From assembly GCF_018069625.1 (NCBI RefSeq), contig NZ_CP072941.1, positions 1,488,001 to 1,552,000 of the forward strand: DNA of 64,000 nt, given 5' to 3'. Position 1 is the stretch's first letter. Each line of letters begins with the position of its first letter. The notes below the pieces were generated by a model. That model was not told where the DNA came from. It did not search any database and saw only the letters and a list, made by a program, of their open reading frames with translations. Positions 51,934 to 60,340 of the stretch are shown piece after piece. The DNA comes from Streptomyces yatensis (GTDB taxonomy: Bacteria; Actinomycetota; Actinomycetes; Streptomycetales; Streptomycetaceae). The translations under genes and the position numbers were made by a program.

Positions 51934-53835
51934 ATGGCACAGAGCAGTCGGACCGGAACGAGCGGGGACAGAGAGCGGGCGGCCTGGGAGGAGCCCGCCC
52001 GGCCGCTGGACGAGCGGGTGTGGCGACGCACCCTGCGCGTTCCGATGCGGGACGGGATCGTCCTGGCCGCCGATCTGTTCACCGCCGAGGAGCGGCCCGG
52101 GCCCCGCCCGGTCATCCTGGAGCGGACCCCCTACGGCCGCCGCCAGATGCGCGACTCCGACCGCAGCCGCCATGACGAGCCGGTGCCGACGCCGGAGGAG
52201 ACCTCGGCGTTCTTCGTCCGCGCCGGGTACCACGTGGTGCGGCAGGACTGCCGGGGCCGCGGGGACTCGGACGGCACCTTCGTGAAGTACCTGGGCGAGG
52301 GGCCGGACGGCGCGGACACCATCGAGTGGATCGCCGCCCAGCCCTGGTGCGACGGCCGGGTGGCCATGATGGGGGTGTCCTATTCGGCACACGCCCAGAC
52401 GGCGGCCGCGGCCGAATCCCCCACGGGCCTGTCCGCGATGTTCATGGACTCCGGCGGCTTCGCCAGCGCCTACGAGGCCGGGATGCGGATGGGCGGCGCC
52501 TTCGAACTCAAGCAGATCACTTGGGCCTTCCGGCACGGAGAGGAGAGCCCGGAGGCGGAGCGGGACCCGCTGGTGCGCAAGGCGTTCGCGGGGACGGATC
52601 TGCGCGACTGGTTCACCGTGCTGCCGTGGCGCACCGGTGTCTCCCCGCTGCGTCAGGTGGGGAGTTACGAGCGCTATCTGCTCGACCAGTGGCGGCATGA
52701 CGCCTTCGGGGCGTACTGGCGCCAGCCGGCCATCTACGGGCGCGGCCACTACGACCGCTTCCCGGATGTGCCGACCCTGCACATGTCGAGCTGGTACGAC
52801 CCGTATGTGCGGTCCACCATCGAGAACTTCACCGCCATGGGCCGTCTCAAGCGGTCCCCGGCGTATCTGGTGATGGGGCCGTGGAAGCACGGGCTGCGCT
52901 GTGTCACCTTCGCCGGTGATGTGGACTTCGGGCCCGCCGCGACGTTCAGCGGCAATGTGGACACCTCGTATCTGTCCTTCCGGCAGCGCTGGTTCGACGC
53001 GGTGCTGGGCGGCGGCGACCCGCAGTCGATCCCGCGGGTGCGGTACTTCCTGATGGGCGGCGGGGACGGCCGGCGGGACGAGGCCGGGCGGATGCGGCAC
53101 GGCGGCCGGTGGCACACCGACACCCAGTGGCCGCCGGCCGGGACCCGGGAGACGGCGTTCTACTGCCACACCTCGGGCGAGCTGAGCCGGGAGCGGCCGA
53201 CGGCCGAACAGGCCTGGGTGGAGTACGACTTCGACCCGAACGACCCGGTGCCGACGCTGGGCGGCCAGGTCACCTCGGGTGAGCCGGTGATGGTCGGCGG
53301 CGCCTTCGACCAGGTGCCGGACGAGCGGTTCTACGGTGCCCGCCCGCCGTATCTGCCGCTGAACTCCCGGCCCGATGTGATCTCGCTGGCCACCCCGCCG
53401 CTGGAGGAGCCGCTGGTGGTGGCCGGACCGGTGACGGCCCGGCTGTTCATCTCCTCCTCCGCGCCGGACACCGACTTCACGGTGAAGCTGGTCGATGTGC
53501 ATCCGCCGAACGAGGACTATCCGCACGGCTTCGCGATGAACCTCACCGAGGGCATCTTCCGCTGCCGCTTCCACGAGTCGTTCGAGCGCCCGAAGCCGCT
53601 GGAGCCGGGCGAGGTGTACGAGATCGAGATCCCGGCGCCGGACACGGCCAACCGCTTCGAGGCCGGGCACCGGCTGCGGGTGGACATCTCCTCCAGCGAC
53701 TTCCCCCGGTTCGACGTCAATTCCAATACCGGGGTGCCGGAGGCGGTGAGCCGCCGCAAGGTGGTCGCGACCAACCGGGTCCACATGGACGCGGACCGCC
53801 CCTCGGCGGTGCTGCTGTGGACCCAGCCGGGCTGA
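51934..53835 (+). CDS. CocE/NonD-family hydrolase (X-Pro dipeptidyl-peptidase-like)
   Basis: A 633-aa alpha/beta hydrolase with N-terminal catalytic domain, cap and C-terminal jelly-roll. The catalytic triad is Ser149 in GVSYSA, Asp289 in WYDPY and His319 in GPWKHG. The usual GxSYxG nucleophile elbow ends in Ala here. The family includes cocaine esterase, alpha-amino-acid ester hydrolases and X-prolyl peptidases. No signal peptide. Eight bases from the binding-protein gene, so part of the same operon; the start has only a weak ribosome site (GTGAGA). Confidence 0.9.
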   Translation: MAQSSRTGTSGDRERAAWEEPARPLDERVWRRTLRVPMRDGIVLAADLFTAEERPGPRPVILERTPYGRRQMRDSDRSRHDEPVPTPEETSAFFVRAGYHVVRQDCRGRGDSDGTFVKYLGEGPDGADTIEWIAAQPWCDGRVAMMGVSYSAHAQTAAAAESPTGLSAMFMDSGGFASAYEAGMRMGGAFELKQITWAFRHGEESPEAERDPLVRKAFAGTDLRDWFTVLPWRTGVSPLRQVGSYERYLLDQWRHDAFGAYWRQPAIYGRGHYDRFPDVPTLHMSSWYDPYVRSTIENFTAMGRLKRSPAYLVMGPWKHGLRCVTFAGDVDFGPAATFSGNVDTSYLSFRQRWFDAVLGGGDPQSIPRVRYFLMGGGDGRRDEAGRMRHGGRWHTDTQWPPAGTRETAFYCHTSGELSRERPTAEQAWVEYDFDPNDPVPTLGGQVTSGEPVMVGGAFDQVPDERFYGARPPYLPLNSRPDVISLATPPLEEPLVVAGPVTARLFISSSAPDTDFTVKLVDVHPPNEDYPHGFAMNLTEGIFRCRFHESFERPKPLEPGEVYEIEIPAPDTANRFEAGHRLRVDISSSDFPRFDVNSNTGVPEAVSRRKVVATNRVHMDADRPSAVLLWTQPG

Positions 53836-53859
53836 CGGACCGCGGACGCGCGGCCGTCA
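53833..53859. terminator. Bidirectional terminator hairpin
   Basis: TGACGG-A-CCGCG pairs with CGCGG-CCGTCA (one bulged A, four-base loop) between the convergent hydrolase and regulator genes, overlapping both stop codons. Confidence 0.55.
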
Positions 53860-54999
53860 CCGCATGATGGTCGCCAGCACGTCCTGCCCCAGCCGGAGCA
53901 GGGTGCTGGTGGCCAGCCGGTGGTAGACGTACTTGCCCTCGCGCTCGGACTCGATGAGCCCGGCGTCCCTGAGCTGGCGCAGGGTGCGGGAGACCTGTGT
54001 ATCGGCGAGCCCCATCCGCTGGGCCAGTTCGGAGGTGGTGATGGGCTCGCCCAGCAGATGGCGGCACACCTCCATCCGGCCCAGGGACGCCAGGGCGGAC
54101 ATCCGGGCCCGCAGCTCCGCCTGGGTGAGCTGATCGGCCGTCCCGTCCTCCTGGGCGGCGAACTGGAGCACCACGGGGTGGGACTCCTCGTCCTTGACGG
54201 TCAGATGCGGCCAGACATGGACGGAGGGGACCAGGAAGAGCGGGCGCGGGCCGATCTCGATCTCGGCGACGGCCAGCTTGTCGTAGCGCACCCGCGCCCC
54301 GCCCCGGGAGACCACCGCGGTGGGGCTGAGCCCGGCCAGCACCTCGGCCAGGCCCCGCCGCCGGATGTCGCCGCGGACCCGGGCGGCGGCCGACTCCAGC
54401 CGGTCGCGGACCGTGCGCCACTCGGAGGCGAAGAACGCCTCGGCGCAGGAGTCGAGGAAGCACAGGAGTCGGCCGCGCAGCCCCTCGGGCGAGGCCACCA
54501 GCTCGTGGGCAAGCTCCCCCCGCCGGATGGACCGCCGCTCGCACTGGGCCACATAGCGCTCGGCGGCCTCGGGGTCGGTGAGCAGGCTGTGCGCCGGGGG
54601 CACGGCCTCGCGGAAGCCGAGCACTCCCTGGGAGCACAGCCCCACGAACTCCTCGAGCGGCAGCTTCGCCAGATGGCGCAGCTCGTCCTCGAAGGGCTGG
54701 TCCAGCGGGAGTCCCAGCGGGAACAGCAGCCGGCAGCGGAGCCTGGCCCACAGCGGGGACAGGGCGCTCATCTCATGGGCGAGGGAGGGGGAGATCGCGG
54801 TCCCGAGCCGGTGCGTCCAGCGCTGGGCCTCGGGGTGGTGGTCGGGCTCGGCCATGATGTGCAGCACCGACATGAGCTCGGCCAGCGCCGAGCGGCCGAC
54901 GTACACATCGGCCGGTCGTGCGCGCTGGAGGTTGAGCGTGATCCCCACACCCGCACAGTACTCGGCGGGTGCCGCGCCCGGCCGGGGTGTCTCGCCCAT
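53857..54999 (-). CDS. ArsR-type HTH regulator with N-terminal DUF5937-like domain
   Basis: A 380-aa protein. The N-terminal 280 residues resemble the DUF5937-type domain of actinobacterial regulators (ITLNLQRARPADVYVGRSALAEL). The C-terminal 90 residues are an ArsR winged helix (MSALASLGRMEVCRHLLGEPITTSELAQRMGLADTQVSRTLRQL). A GTG at 54948 would remove 17 residues and may be the true start. It follows gvpK in the same direction by 58 bp, so it may be co-transcribed with the gas-vesicle genes. Confidence 0.83.
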   Translation of the reverse strand: MGETPRPGAAPAEYCAGVGITLNLQRARPADVYVGRSALAELMSVLHIMAEPDHHPEAQRWTHRLGTAISPSLAHEMSALSPLWARLRCRLLFPLGLPLDQPFEDELRHLAKLPLEEFVGLCSQGVLGFREAVPPAHSLLTDPEAAERYVAQCERRSIRRGELAHELVASPEGLRGRLLCFLDSCAEAFFASEWRTVRDRLESAAARVRGDIRRRGLAEVLAGLSPTAVVSRGGARVRYDKLAVAEIEIGPRPLFLVPSVHVWPHLTVKDEESHPVVLQFAAQEDGTADQLTQAELRARMSALASLGRMEVCRHLLGEPITTSELAQRMGLADTQVSRTLRQLRDAGLIESEREGKYVYHRLATSTLLRLGQDVLATIMR

Positions 55000-55057
55000 C
55001 GGCGCCGGACCCCCAGGTCAGGGGCCTGGGGTGGCCGGGGCCGGTCGCGGCGTCCGG

Positions 55058-55357
55058 TCAGTCGCGGGGCAGCAGGGGGCCCAGCGGGCCCAGGTCCAGG
55101 TTGAGGTCGTCCTCGGTCAGCCCGAAGTGCTCCCGCAGCTCGGCCATGTTCTGTTCCAGGGCCATCAGCGTCAGCCCGAGCTTCTCTATCTGTTCATCGC
55201 TGATGCCGCCCTGTTCGACGCGGCGCAGCGCCTGCCGCTCCATGAGCTGCCGCAACAGCTCGACGATGGTGAGCACCAGCCCGGCCAGGCTCTTGCGGAC
55301 CGACTCCTCGTCCACTTCGATCCGCCGGCCAGGGCGGGGAGCGCGGTCATCCGTCAT
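55058..55357 (-). CDS. gvpK: Gas vesicle protein GvpK
   Basis: A 99-aa accessory protein with the GvpK core VRKSLAGLVLTIVELLRQLMERQALRRVE and GISDEQIEKLGLTLMALEQNM. GvpK is needed for gas vesicle assembly. Its start lies 11 bp inside the upstream gvpS gene. Confidence 0.93.
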   Translation of the reverse strand: MTDDRAPRPGRRIEVDEESVRKSLAGLVLTIVELLRQLMERQALRRVEQGGISDEQIEKLGLTLMALEQNMAELREHFGLTEDDLNLDLGPLGPLLPRD

Positions 55358-55559
55358 GGCGGGTCCCCTCCCTTCCTCCTCGTTCCTCCTCCTCGTTCTC
55401 GACCCGTACGGAGGCGATCAGGGCGCGCAGGGAGATCCGCACCAGGTCGATGTCGGCGATGGTCAGGGTGATCTCCCCGGCGATCACCACGCCTCCGGCG
55501 AGCACCCGGTCGAGCAGGTCGACCAGGGCCACCTCCCTGCGCTCGATCGCACGGGTCAC
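55347..55559 (-). CDS. gvpS: Gas vesicle protein GvpS (GvpA-like)
   Basis: A 70-aa GvpA/J/S-type protein: EVALVDLLDRVLAGGVVIAGEITLTIADIDLVRISLRALIASV. GTG start overlaps the gvpL stop by 4 bp. It is a minor structural or nucleation component. The C-terminal tail is short and charged. Confidence 0.9.
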   Translation of the reverse strand: MTRAIERREVALVDLLDRVLAGGVVIAGEITLTIADIDLVRISLRALIASVRVENEEEERGGREGTRHDG

Positions 55560-56365
55560 GACGCCGCCTCCTCCGGCCGGGCCTGGCCTTCGGCCTTCGG
55601 CGGAGCGGTGAAGGAGTACGGCGGCCAGGGGCCGCTGACCTCCAGGGTGACGCCGGGGTAGCGCTCCCCCAGGGTGATCACCAGGGCGGTGAACTCCTCG
55701 GTGAGGCCGTCGGGCACCAGATAGGAGTTGTTCAGCACCATCCATCCCTCGTACGCGGCCAGCGCGGTGTCCTGCGGCGGATGGGCGGCCGTCGCCACCG
55801 CCAGCGCGGCGAGGGAGGCGTGGATCCCCTCCGCGCGCTCGGTCGCCCGCAGATGCGCGGTCTCCTGGTCCTGCCGCTGGGCCCGCCGACGCAGCAGATA
55901 GGCGGTTCCGGGGCTGTCCTCTCCGCCGGCGGGCTCGTCCGGGTCGGGCAGGAAGGACCGGGGGTCGACATACGCCTTGACGCCCCACTCGGTGCGGTCC
56001 GCCACCCGCCGCAGCGTGGCCGTGAGGTCCTCCCGGCGCTCCTGGAGCATCGCGCGGACCCGGTCGTCGTCGTGGTAGAGCGTGGCGAAGCGCAGCGGGA
56101 TGACCTGGCCCTGGCGGGCCACGCCGTTGATCACCCGGTGGTGGGCGCGGGCCGTGCGCTCCAGCCACTCCAGGTCCTCCAGATGGCCGCGCAGCGCGTC
56201 CTCGCTGAAATCCTCCAGCGGTACGGAGCCCACCACGGCGGCCAGCCCCGCCTCCTCCACCAGGCGCACCGGCTCGTCCGCCACACCGGTGAGCCCCGGT
56301 GGCGGGGCGCCGTCCTCCGGGGCGGCCATCACCGCGTACAGCCAGACGGCGAGGGAATCGGTCAC
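55556..56365 (-). CDS. gvpL: Gas vesicle protein GvpL (GvpL/GvpF family)
   Basis: A 269-aa GvpL/F-type protein with VWLYAVM at the N-terminus, HHRVINGVARQGQVIPLRFATLY in the middle and WPPYSFT at the end, all family landmarks. Assigned L rather than F by its position next to gvpJ and gvpS. GTG start overlaps the gvpJ stop by 4 bp. Confidence 0.88.
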   Translation of the reverse strand: MTDSLAVWLYAVMAAPEDGAPPPGLTGVADEPVRLVEEAGLAAVVGSVPLEDFSEDALRGHLEDLEWLERTARAHHRVINGVARQGQVIPLRFATLYHDDDRVRAMLQERREDLTATLRRVADRTEWGVKAYVDPRSFLPDPDEPAGGEDSPGTAYLLRRRAQRQDQETAHLRATERAEGIHASLAALAVATAAHPPQDTALAAYEGWMVLNNSYLVPDGLTEEFTALVITLGERYPGVTLEVSGPWPPYSFTAPPKAEGQARPEEAAS

Positions 56366-56742
56366 CGTTCGTCCTCCCGCTCCGCGCCGCGGTCCACCTC
56401 GCGCGCGCCGCGGCCTTCCTCCAGCGCGTCGACGCGCCGCCGCAGCCGCTCGTTCTCCTCCAGGACGTCCCGGGCGCCGGAGGAGAGCGTGGGGTCGTGC
56501 TCCCACCAGTCGATGCCCATCTCCTTGGCCCGGTCCACGGAGGCGACCAGCAGCCGGATCTTGATCGTCAGCAGTTCGATGTCCAGCAGATTGATCTGGA
56601 TGTCACCGGCGATGACGATGCCCTTGTCGAGCACCCGCTCCAGGATGTCGGCCAGGCTGGAGGGTTCGGATCCGCGGCGGGCCGGTTCGGGCGCGCCGCC
56701 GGTGCGCCGGACCGGCGCGTTCCAGTCGGAGCTCTGGTTCAT
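56362..56742 (-). CDS. gvpJ: Gas vesicle protein GvpJ (GvpA-like)
   Basis: A 126-aa GvpA-family protein. The core SLADILERVLDKGIVIAGDIQINLLDIELLTIKIRLLVASVDRAKEMGIDWW spans about residues 28-80. A coiled, charged tail follows. ATG overlaps the gvpO stop by 4 bp. GvpJ is a minor protein thought to act at the vesicle tips. Confidence 0.9.
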   Translation of the reverse strand: MNQSSDWNAPVRRTGGAPEPARRGSEPSSLADILERVLDKGIVIAGDIQINLLDIELLTIKIRLLVASVDRAKEMGIDWWEHDPTLSSGARDVLEENERLRRRVDALEEGRGAREVDRGAEREDER

Positions 56743-57167
56743 GTGTTCTCCCCCCTGCCCCGGTAGTAGCGCTCGGTGCGGCGGTAGGAGGCGAGTTCGC
56801 CGTGGTCGTCCAGCTCGACCTGGTACTCGGCGAGGATGTCGGTGGAGTCCGGTATCCGGTGGGTCTCGACGACCTCGATGCCGATGACCCAGCCGTCCTC
56901 CCCGCGCTCCAGCGAGGTGACGCCCTCCGCGGCCCGCCCGGTCAGCCCCTCCACATGGCGCGCCGCACTCCGCGCGGCGTCGCGGGCGTCCAGGGCGGGG
57001 CGGCGGGGCCGGGACCGCTCCCGCTCCTGGCCCTGCGCATGCCGGTCCCGTTCCTCACGGGGCCGGGTGCGCGGCCGCTCCTCGTGGTGGCGCTCCTCGT
57101 GGTGGCGCTCCTCGCGGCGGCGCTCCTCGCGGCGGCGTTCCTCGCGAGGCCGTTCTTCGGGGGGCAC
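56739..57167 (-). CDS. gvpO: Gas vesicle protein GvpO
   Basis: A 142-aa protein. The C-terminal half is a GvpO domain: GWVIGIEVVETHRIPDSTDILAEYQVELDDHGELASYRRTERYYRG. The N-terminal half is a highly charged Arg/Glu/His tract built on five-residue repeats. GTG start with GGAGGTG six bases upstream (inside the gvpG end). In the S. coelicolor cluster, as I recall, gvpO comes first; here it follows gvpG. Confidence 0.9.
   Translation of the reverse strand: MPPEERPREERRREERRREERHHEERHHEERPRTRPREERDRHAQGQERERSRPRRPALDARDAARSAARHVEGLTGRAAEGVTSLERGEDGWVIGIEVVETHRIPDSTDILAEYQVELDDHGELASYRRTERYYRGRGENT
57076..57150 (-). repeat. 15-bp tandem repeat in gvpO
   Basis: Five 15-bp units (CGCTCCTCGTGGTGG twice, CGCTCCTCGCGGCGG twice, then a diverged one) encode HHEER/RREER repeats. 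The identity of adjacent pairs indicates recent in-frame expansion. Confidence 0.9.
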
Positions 57168-57170
57168 GGC

Positions 57171-57422
57171 TCACACCTCCATGCCCCCGCCGGGCGGCCC
57201 CTGGGACATCAGCCTGCGGACCAGCTCGTCCTCCTCGCGGGCCGCCTCCTCCTCGGTGAGCTCTCCGCTCTCCCGGGCCTCCGCGACCTCTTCCAGCCGT
57301 TGCTTGATCACCTCGGGGTCGTACAGCTGCCGATGGGCCTCGTCATGGAGCCGCTCGGCGACCCAGACGACACCTCGCACCGGGGCCAGCGGCAGTGTGG
57401 CCAGGCCGGTGAACAGTCCCAT
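57171..57422 (-). CDS. gvpG: Gas vesicle protein GvpG
   Basis: An 83-aa GvpG protein: MGLFTGLATLPLAPVRGVVWVAERLHDEA then a helical acidic segment. Two bases separate it from the gvpF stop. An accessory protein for gas vesicle formation. Confidence 0.92.
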   Translation of the reverse strand: MGLFTGLATLPLAPVRGVVWVAERLHDEAHRQLYDPEVIKQRLEEVAEARESGELTEEEAAREEDELVRRLMSQGPPGGGMEV

Positions 57423-57424
57423 GG

Positions 57425-58213
57425 CTACTCGTCGCCTTCCTCTCCTTCGAGCAGTGCGTCGGCCACGAAGTCGTACGGCGCCAGCGGGCCGAGCAGACGC
57501 ATCCGGACCCGACCGTGCCAGTGCTCGGCGAGCTCTTCGGCCGCCTCCTCGAACGCCTGCCGCTTCGCGTCCTCCACCAGGAACGAGGCGTTGACCAGCC
57601 CTTCGCTGGACGCCGCCTCCTGCGACACCGAGGCCAGCGCGTACGGCCCCAGCCGCCGGTCGAGCTCCAGCGCGTCCACGCTCCGCTTCGCGTCGATGGT
57701 GTCCATCACGAGCCGGCCGAGCTGGATCCGCTGCTCGTACCCCTCCTCCTCCGGCAGCATCCGCAGCTCCTCGCGGAGCCGTCTGGCCTCGGGCTGTTCG
57801 GTCACCACCTCGCGCAGGACCGCGTCCTGTTCGTACCGGGCCCGCACGGTGAGCTGCGAGCGGCCGCGGAGCCGGTCCAGGCCGCGGGCGAAGTCGTCAT
57901 GCCCCTCGGCCAGCAGCTCGTCGGTCACCGCCGCGGTGTCGCGCACGACGGTGCCGAAGCGGAACGGCAGCACCGGTGGGCCCTGCTCGGCCAGGCTGTC
58001 CAGCACCCTGGCGTGGGTCCGCAGATCCTCGGGGGTGCCCAGCGGCTTGCCGATGGGCACCTCGCTGACCACCGCGGCCTGGCCACGATGGCGGACCAGG
58101 GTCACCGGGGCCTCCGGATCCCCGACGGCGGGGAGGTCCTTGACCGACTCATCGCTCCGGTCGTCCGTGACGACCCCGTAGACATAGCAGGCACGTCCGT
58201 CCTCGGCCATCAC
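57425..58213 (-). CDS. gvpF: Gas vesicle protein GvpF (GvpL/GvpF family)
   Basis: A 262-aa GvpF/L-type protein: [33 protein letters not shown] and [11 protein letters not shown] near the end. GTG start overlaps gvpA by 4 bp; an ATG lies one codon inside. GvpF is reported to bind GvpA and act early in assembly. Confidence 0.92.
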   Translation of the reverse strand: MMAEDGRACYVYGVVTDDRSDESVKDLPAVGDPEAPVTLVRHRGQAAVVSEVPIGKPLGTPEDLRTHARVLDSLAEQGPPVLPFRFGTVVRDTAAVTDELLAEGHDDFARGLDRLRGRSQLTVRARYEQDAVLREVVTEQPEARRLREELRMLPEEEGYEQRIQLGRLVMDTIDAKRSVDALELDRRLGPYALASVSQEAASSEGLVNASFLVEDAKRQAFEEAAEELAEHWHGRVRMRLLGPLAPYDFVADALLEGEEGDE

Positions 58214-58671
58214 CGCTCGCGCTCCCTGTGGCTGGTGGAACCTCTCGTGCGCCGGGGCCTGCGCCGCTCCTCGGGCTCGGGCTCCCGGTCCTCGTCGGCA
58301 TCGTCGGCATCGTCCCCCAGCAGATCCGAGACCGATTCCTTGACGCCTTCCAGGGCGCCCTTGGTCTTCTTCTTGCCGCCGCCCTCCCGGAGGTCGTCCA
58401 TGAGGCCGGGCAGGCCGTGGGTCTCGGTGCCGCTGCGGGCGAGGTCGAGTCGGTTGGTCGCCTCCGCGAACCGCAGATACGTATCCACGCTGGCGACGAC
58501 GATCCGGGCGTCGATGGTCAGGAGCTCGATGCCCACCAGGGACACCCGCACATACACATCGATGACCAGGCCCTTGTCCAGGATCAGGTCGACCACGTCG
58601 ACCAGGGCGCTGGAACTCGCCCGGTCCAGATACTGGCTCTGCTGCTGGCGTGCTACGGTCACCGCGCTCAC
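58210..58671 (-). CDS. gvpA: Major gas vesicle structural protein GvpA
   Basis: A 153-aa protein whose core [56 protein letters not shown] (about residues 19-75) is the GvpA wall-protein fold. A Lys/Gly then Asp/Glu/Arg-rich tail of about 75 residues follows; classical cyanobacterial GvpA is only about 70 aa. Starts at GTG, 21 bp after the SRPBCC gene. Confidence 0.92.
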   Translation of the reverse strand: MSAVTVARQQQSQYLDRASSSALVDVVDLILDKGLVIDVYVRVSLVGIELLTIDARIVVASVDTYLRFAEATNRLDLARSGTETHGLPGLMDDLREGGGKKKTKGALEGVKESVSDLLGDDADDADEDREPEPEERRRPRRTRGSTSHRERER

Positions 58672-58692
58672 CCGTTCCCGGGGCGGGATCCG

Positions 58693-59742
58693 TCAGCGTC
58701 GCTCGCGGCGCCGTACGGGCTCCTCGTCCTCCTCGTACTCCTCCTCGTCGGCGTCCCGGGGCTCCTCGTCCTCGTAGTCCTCGGGCTCCTCGGGCTCTTC
58801 CTCCTCGTCGTACTCGTCGCGCTCCTCGCCTTCCTCGCCTTCCTCGCCCTCCTCGGGCTCTTCCTCCTCGGACTCCCGCCCCTCCCGGTCGTCCTCCTCC
58901 ACGATCTCGCCGTCGCGCACCACACCGCGCCAGCCCACGATCTCGTCGGGGTTGAGCAGCACCTCGCGCATGAGATGACGGCGGAAGTGCTTCATCTCCA
59001 GCCGCATCCGGCGGCCCTGGGCGCGCCAGAGGTTGCCGGTGCGCTCCATGAAGCCCTGCGGCCAGTACTCCAGGACGAACAGGATCCGGGTGAGCTCGGG
59101 GGCCAGCTCATGGAAGGTGATCGTGCCGTCCACATGGCCCTTGTCGGCCCTGGACTTCCAGATGATCCGCTTGTCGGGCACCTGCTCGATGACCTCGGCC
59201 CGCCACTTGCGGTGCGACCAGAAGACCTGGGCCTTCCACTCGGACTCGATCCCGACCCCGTCCTCGTCCTCGTTCTGGACGGCCTCGACCTTCTTCATGT
59301 ACGAGGGGAAGTTCTCCCACTCCGTCCAGAGGTTGTAGGTGAGGGAGAGGGGGGCGCCCACGTCTATCTGCTCGACGATGTTGGTGACCTTGAGCTTCTT
59401 GCCGCCCTTGCCGCCACCGTCGCTGTCGCCACCGCCGCCCAGGCCCGGGATCACGCTCTTGACCTTGTCGACGACCTTCTCCTTGACCTGGCCCTTGACT
59501 TGATCCTTGACCTGGTCCTTGGCCGTGTCGACGACCTTTTCCTTGACCTGCTCCAGCCCGCCCTTCAGCGGTCCCAGCGAGGCCGTCCCGGGGTTCTTGC
59601 CCAGGTGGGTGACCGACTCCAGGGCCCGTTCACCCAGCGCCGCCAGCAGGCCCTGCGCTTCCTTCACCAGACGGTCGGTGGGCAGGTCCTTGGAGAGCGC
59701 TCCGCGCCCATCGGTCCGTCCCTTGGGGGTTTCCTCAGCCAT
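58693..59742 (-). CDS. SRPBCC-domain protein of the gas-vesicle cluster
   Basis: A 349-aa protein. An N-terminal helical part with VKEKVVDTAKDQVKDQVKGQV repeats is followed by an SRPBCC/polyketide-cyclase-like lipid-binding fold (about 130-280; IDVGAPLSLTYNLWTEWENFPSYMKKVEAVQ). A 70-residue Asp/Glu-rich tail ends in Arg. ATG with GAGGTGAGG upstream; an alternative GTG overlaps the previous stop. It probably corresponds to one of the Streptomyces-specific gvpY/gvpZ genes; I cannot say which. Confidence 0.82.
   Translation of the reverse strand: MAEETPKGRTDGRGALSKDLPTDRLVKEAQGLLAALGERALESVTHLGKNPGTASLGPLKGGLEQVKEKVVDTAKDQVKDQVKGQVKEKVVDKVKSVIPGLGGGGDSDGGGKGGKKLKVTNIVEQIDVGAPLSLTYNLWTEWENFPSYMKKVEAVQNEDEDGVGIESEWKAQVFWSHRKWRAEVIEQVPDKRIIWKSRADKGHVDGTITFHELAPELTRILFVLEYWPQGFMERTGNLWRAQGRRMRLEMKHFRRHLMREVLLNPDEIVGWRGVVRDGEIVEEDDREGRESEEEEPEEGEEGEEGEERDEYDEEEEPEEPEDYEDEEPRDADEEEYEEDEEPVRRRERR
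58719..58912 (-). repeat. Low-complexity polypurine/polypyrimidine tract
   Basis: The coding DNA of the acidic tail of the SRPBCC protein is almost pure GAG/GAC/GAA codons, giving a strand-asymmetric tract rich in CTCCTC on the plus strand. Confidence 0.75.
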
Positions 59743-59747
59743 CGCCC

Positions 59748-60263
59748 TCACCTCTGGCTTCGCCGCGCGGGCCCTTCGGAACCGGTCCGCTTCCTGGCCT
59801 GTGCCGGACGGTCGGCCGGCTTGCGCTGCTGCTTGCCGGTGCGCTCGCGCGGCTCGCCTTCGCGGGACCGTGCGGCGCCTCCACGCTCGCGCTCCTCGCG
59901 CTCCTCGTGCTCCTCGTGCCCGCCCGGCTTCTCGTGCTCCCGGGCCGCCGGCTCCTGGCCCTCCGCACCGCCGGTGCGCAGGGTCGAGGCGCGCTGCTCC
60001 AGCCGGTCGCTCAGGGCGTCCATGCGCCTACTGGCCGCCGACATGGCCGCCTCCCGGCCCGCGGTGACGAGACGACCGCCGATCTCCTGGCCGAGCTTTC
60101 CGAACTCGGAGGACTTCAGCTGCTGGGCGCCCGGTGGGCTGATACCGGAGCTGAGGCGCTTGCCCGCGGCGAGACCGGCGAGGCCGAGGACCAGGGTCCC
60201 CCTATGGCCGCGCCCGAAGAGATAGCCGCTGACGAAGGCCAGCGCCACCCGGCAGTTCTTCAT
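59748..60263 (-). CDS. Gas-vesicle-cluster protein with N-terminal hydrophobic segment
   Basis: A 171-aa protein, first in the gas-vesicle cluster. The first 35 residues (VALAFVSGYLFGRGHRGTLVLGLAGLAAG) include a glycine-rich membrane-like segment. A helical region and a long Arg/Glu/Pro/His tail follow. Homologues near gas-vesicle genes are sometimes labelled 'DNA primase', which nothing in this sequence supports. GGAGGAGGAG precedes the ATG. Probably a gvpY/gvpZ-type gene. Confidence 0.75.
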   Translation of the reverse strand: MKNCRVALAFVSGYLFGRGHRGTLVLGLAGLAAGKRLSSGISPPGAQQLKSSEFGKLGQEIGGRLVTAGREAAMSAASRRMDALSDRLEQRASTLRTGGAEGQEPAAREHEKPGGHEEHEEREERERGGAARSREGEPRERTGKQQRKPADRPAQARKRTGSEGPARRSQR

Positions 60264-60340
60264 GATCGCTCCTCCTCCCGGAGCCGAACGAGACAGCCGT
60301 TCGCGTACACATAACCAAGTATGGTGCATTTCACCCTATT

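Noticed and set aside
59748..60263. 'DNA primase' label sometimes used for such cluster genes
   Set aside because: No primase zinc finger or Toprim motif can be seen; the protein is a short hydrophobic segment plus charged tail.
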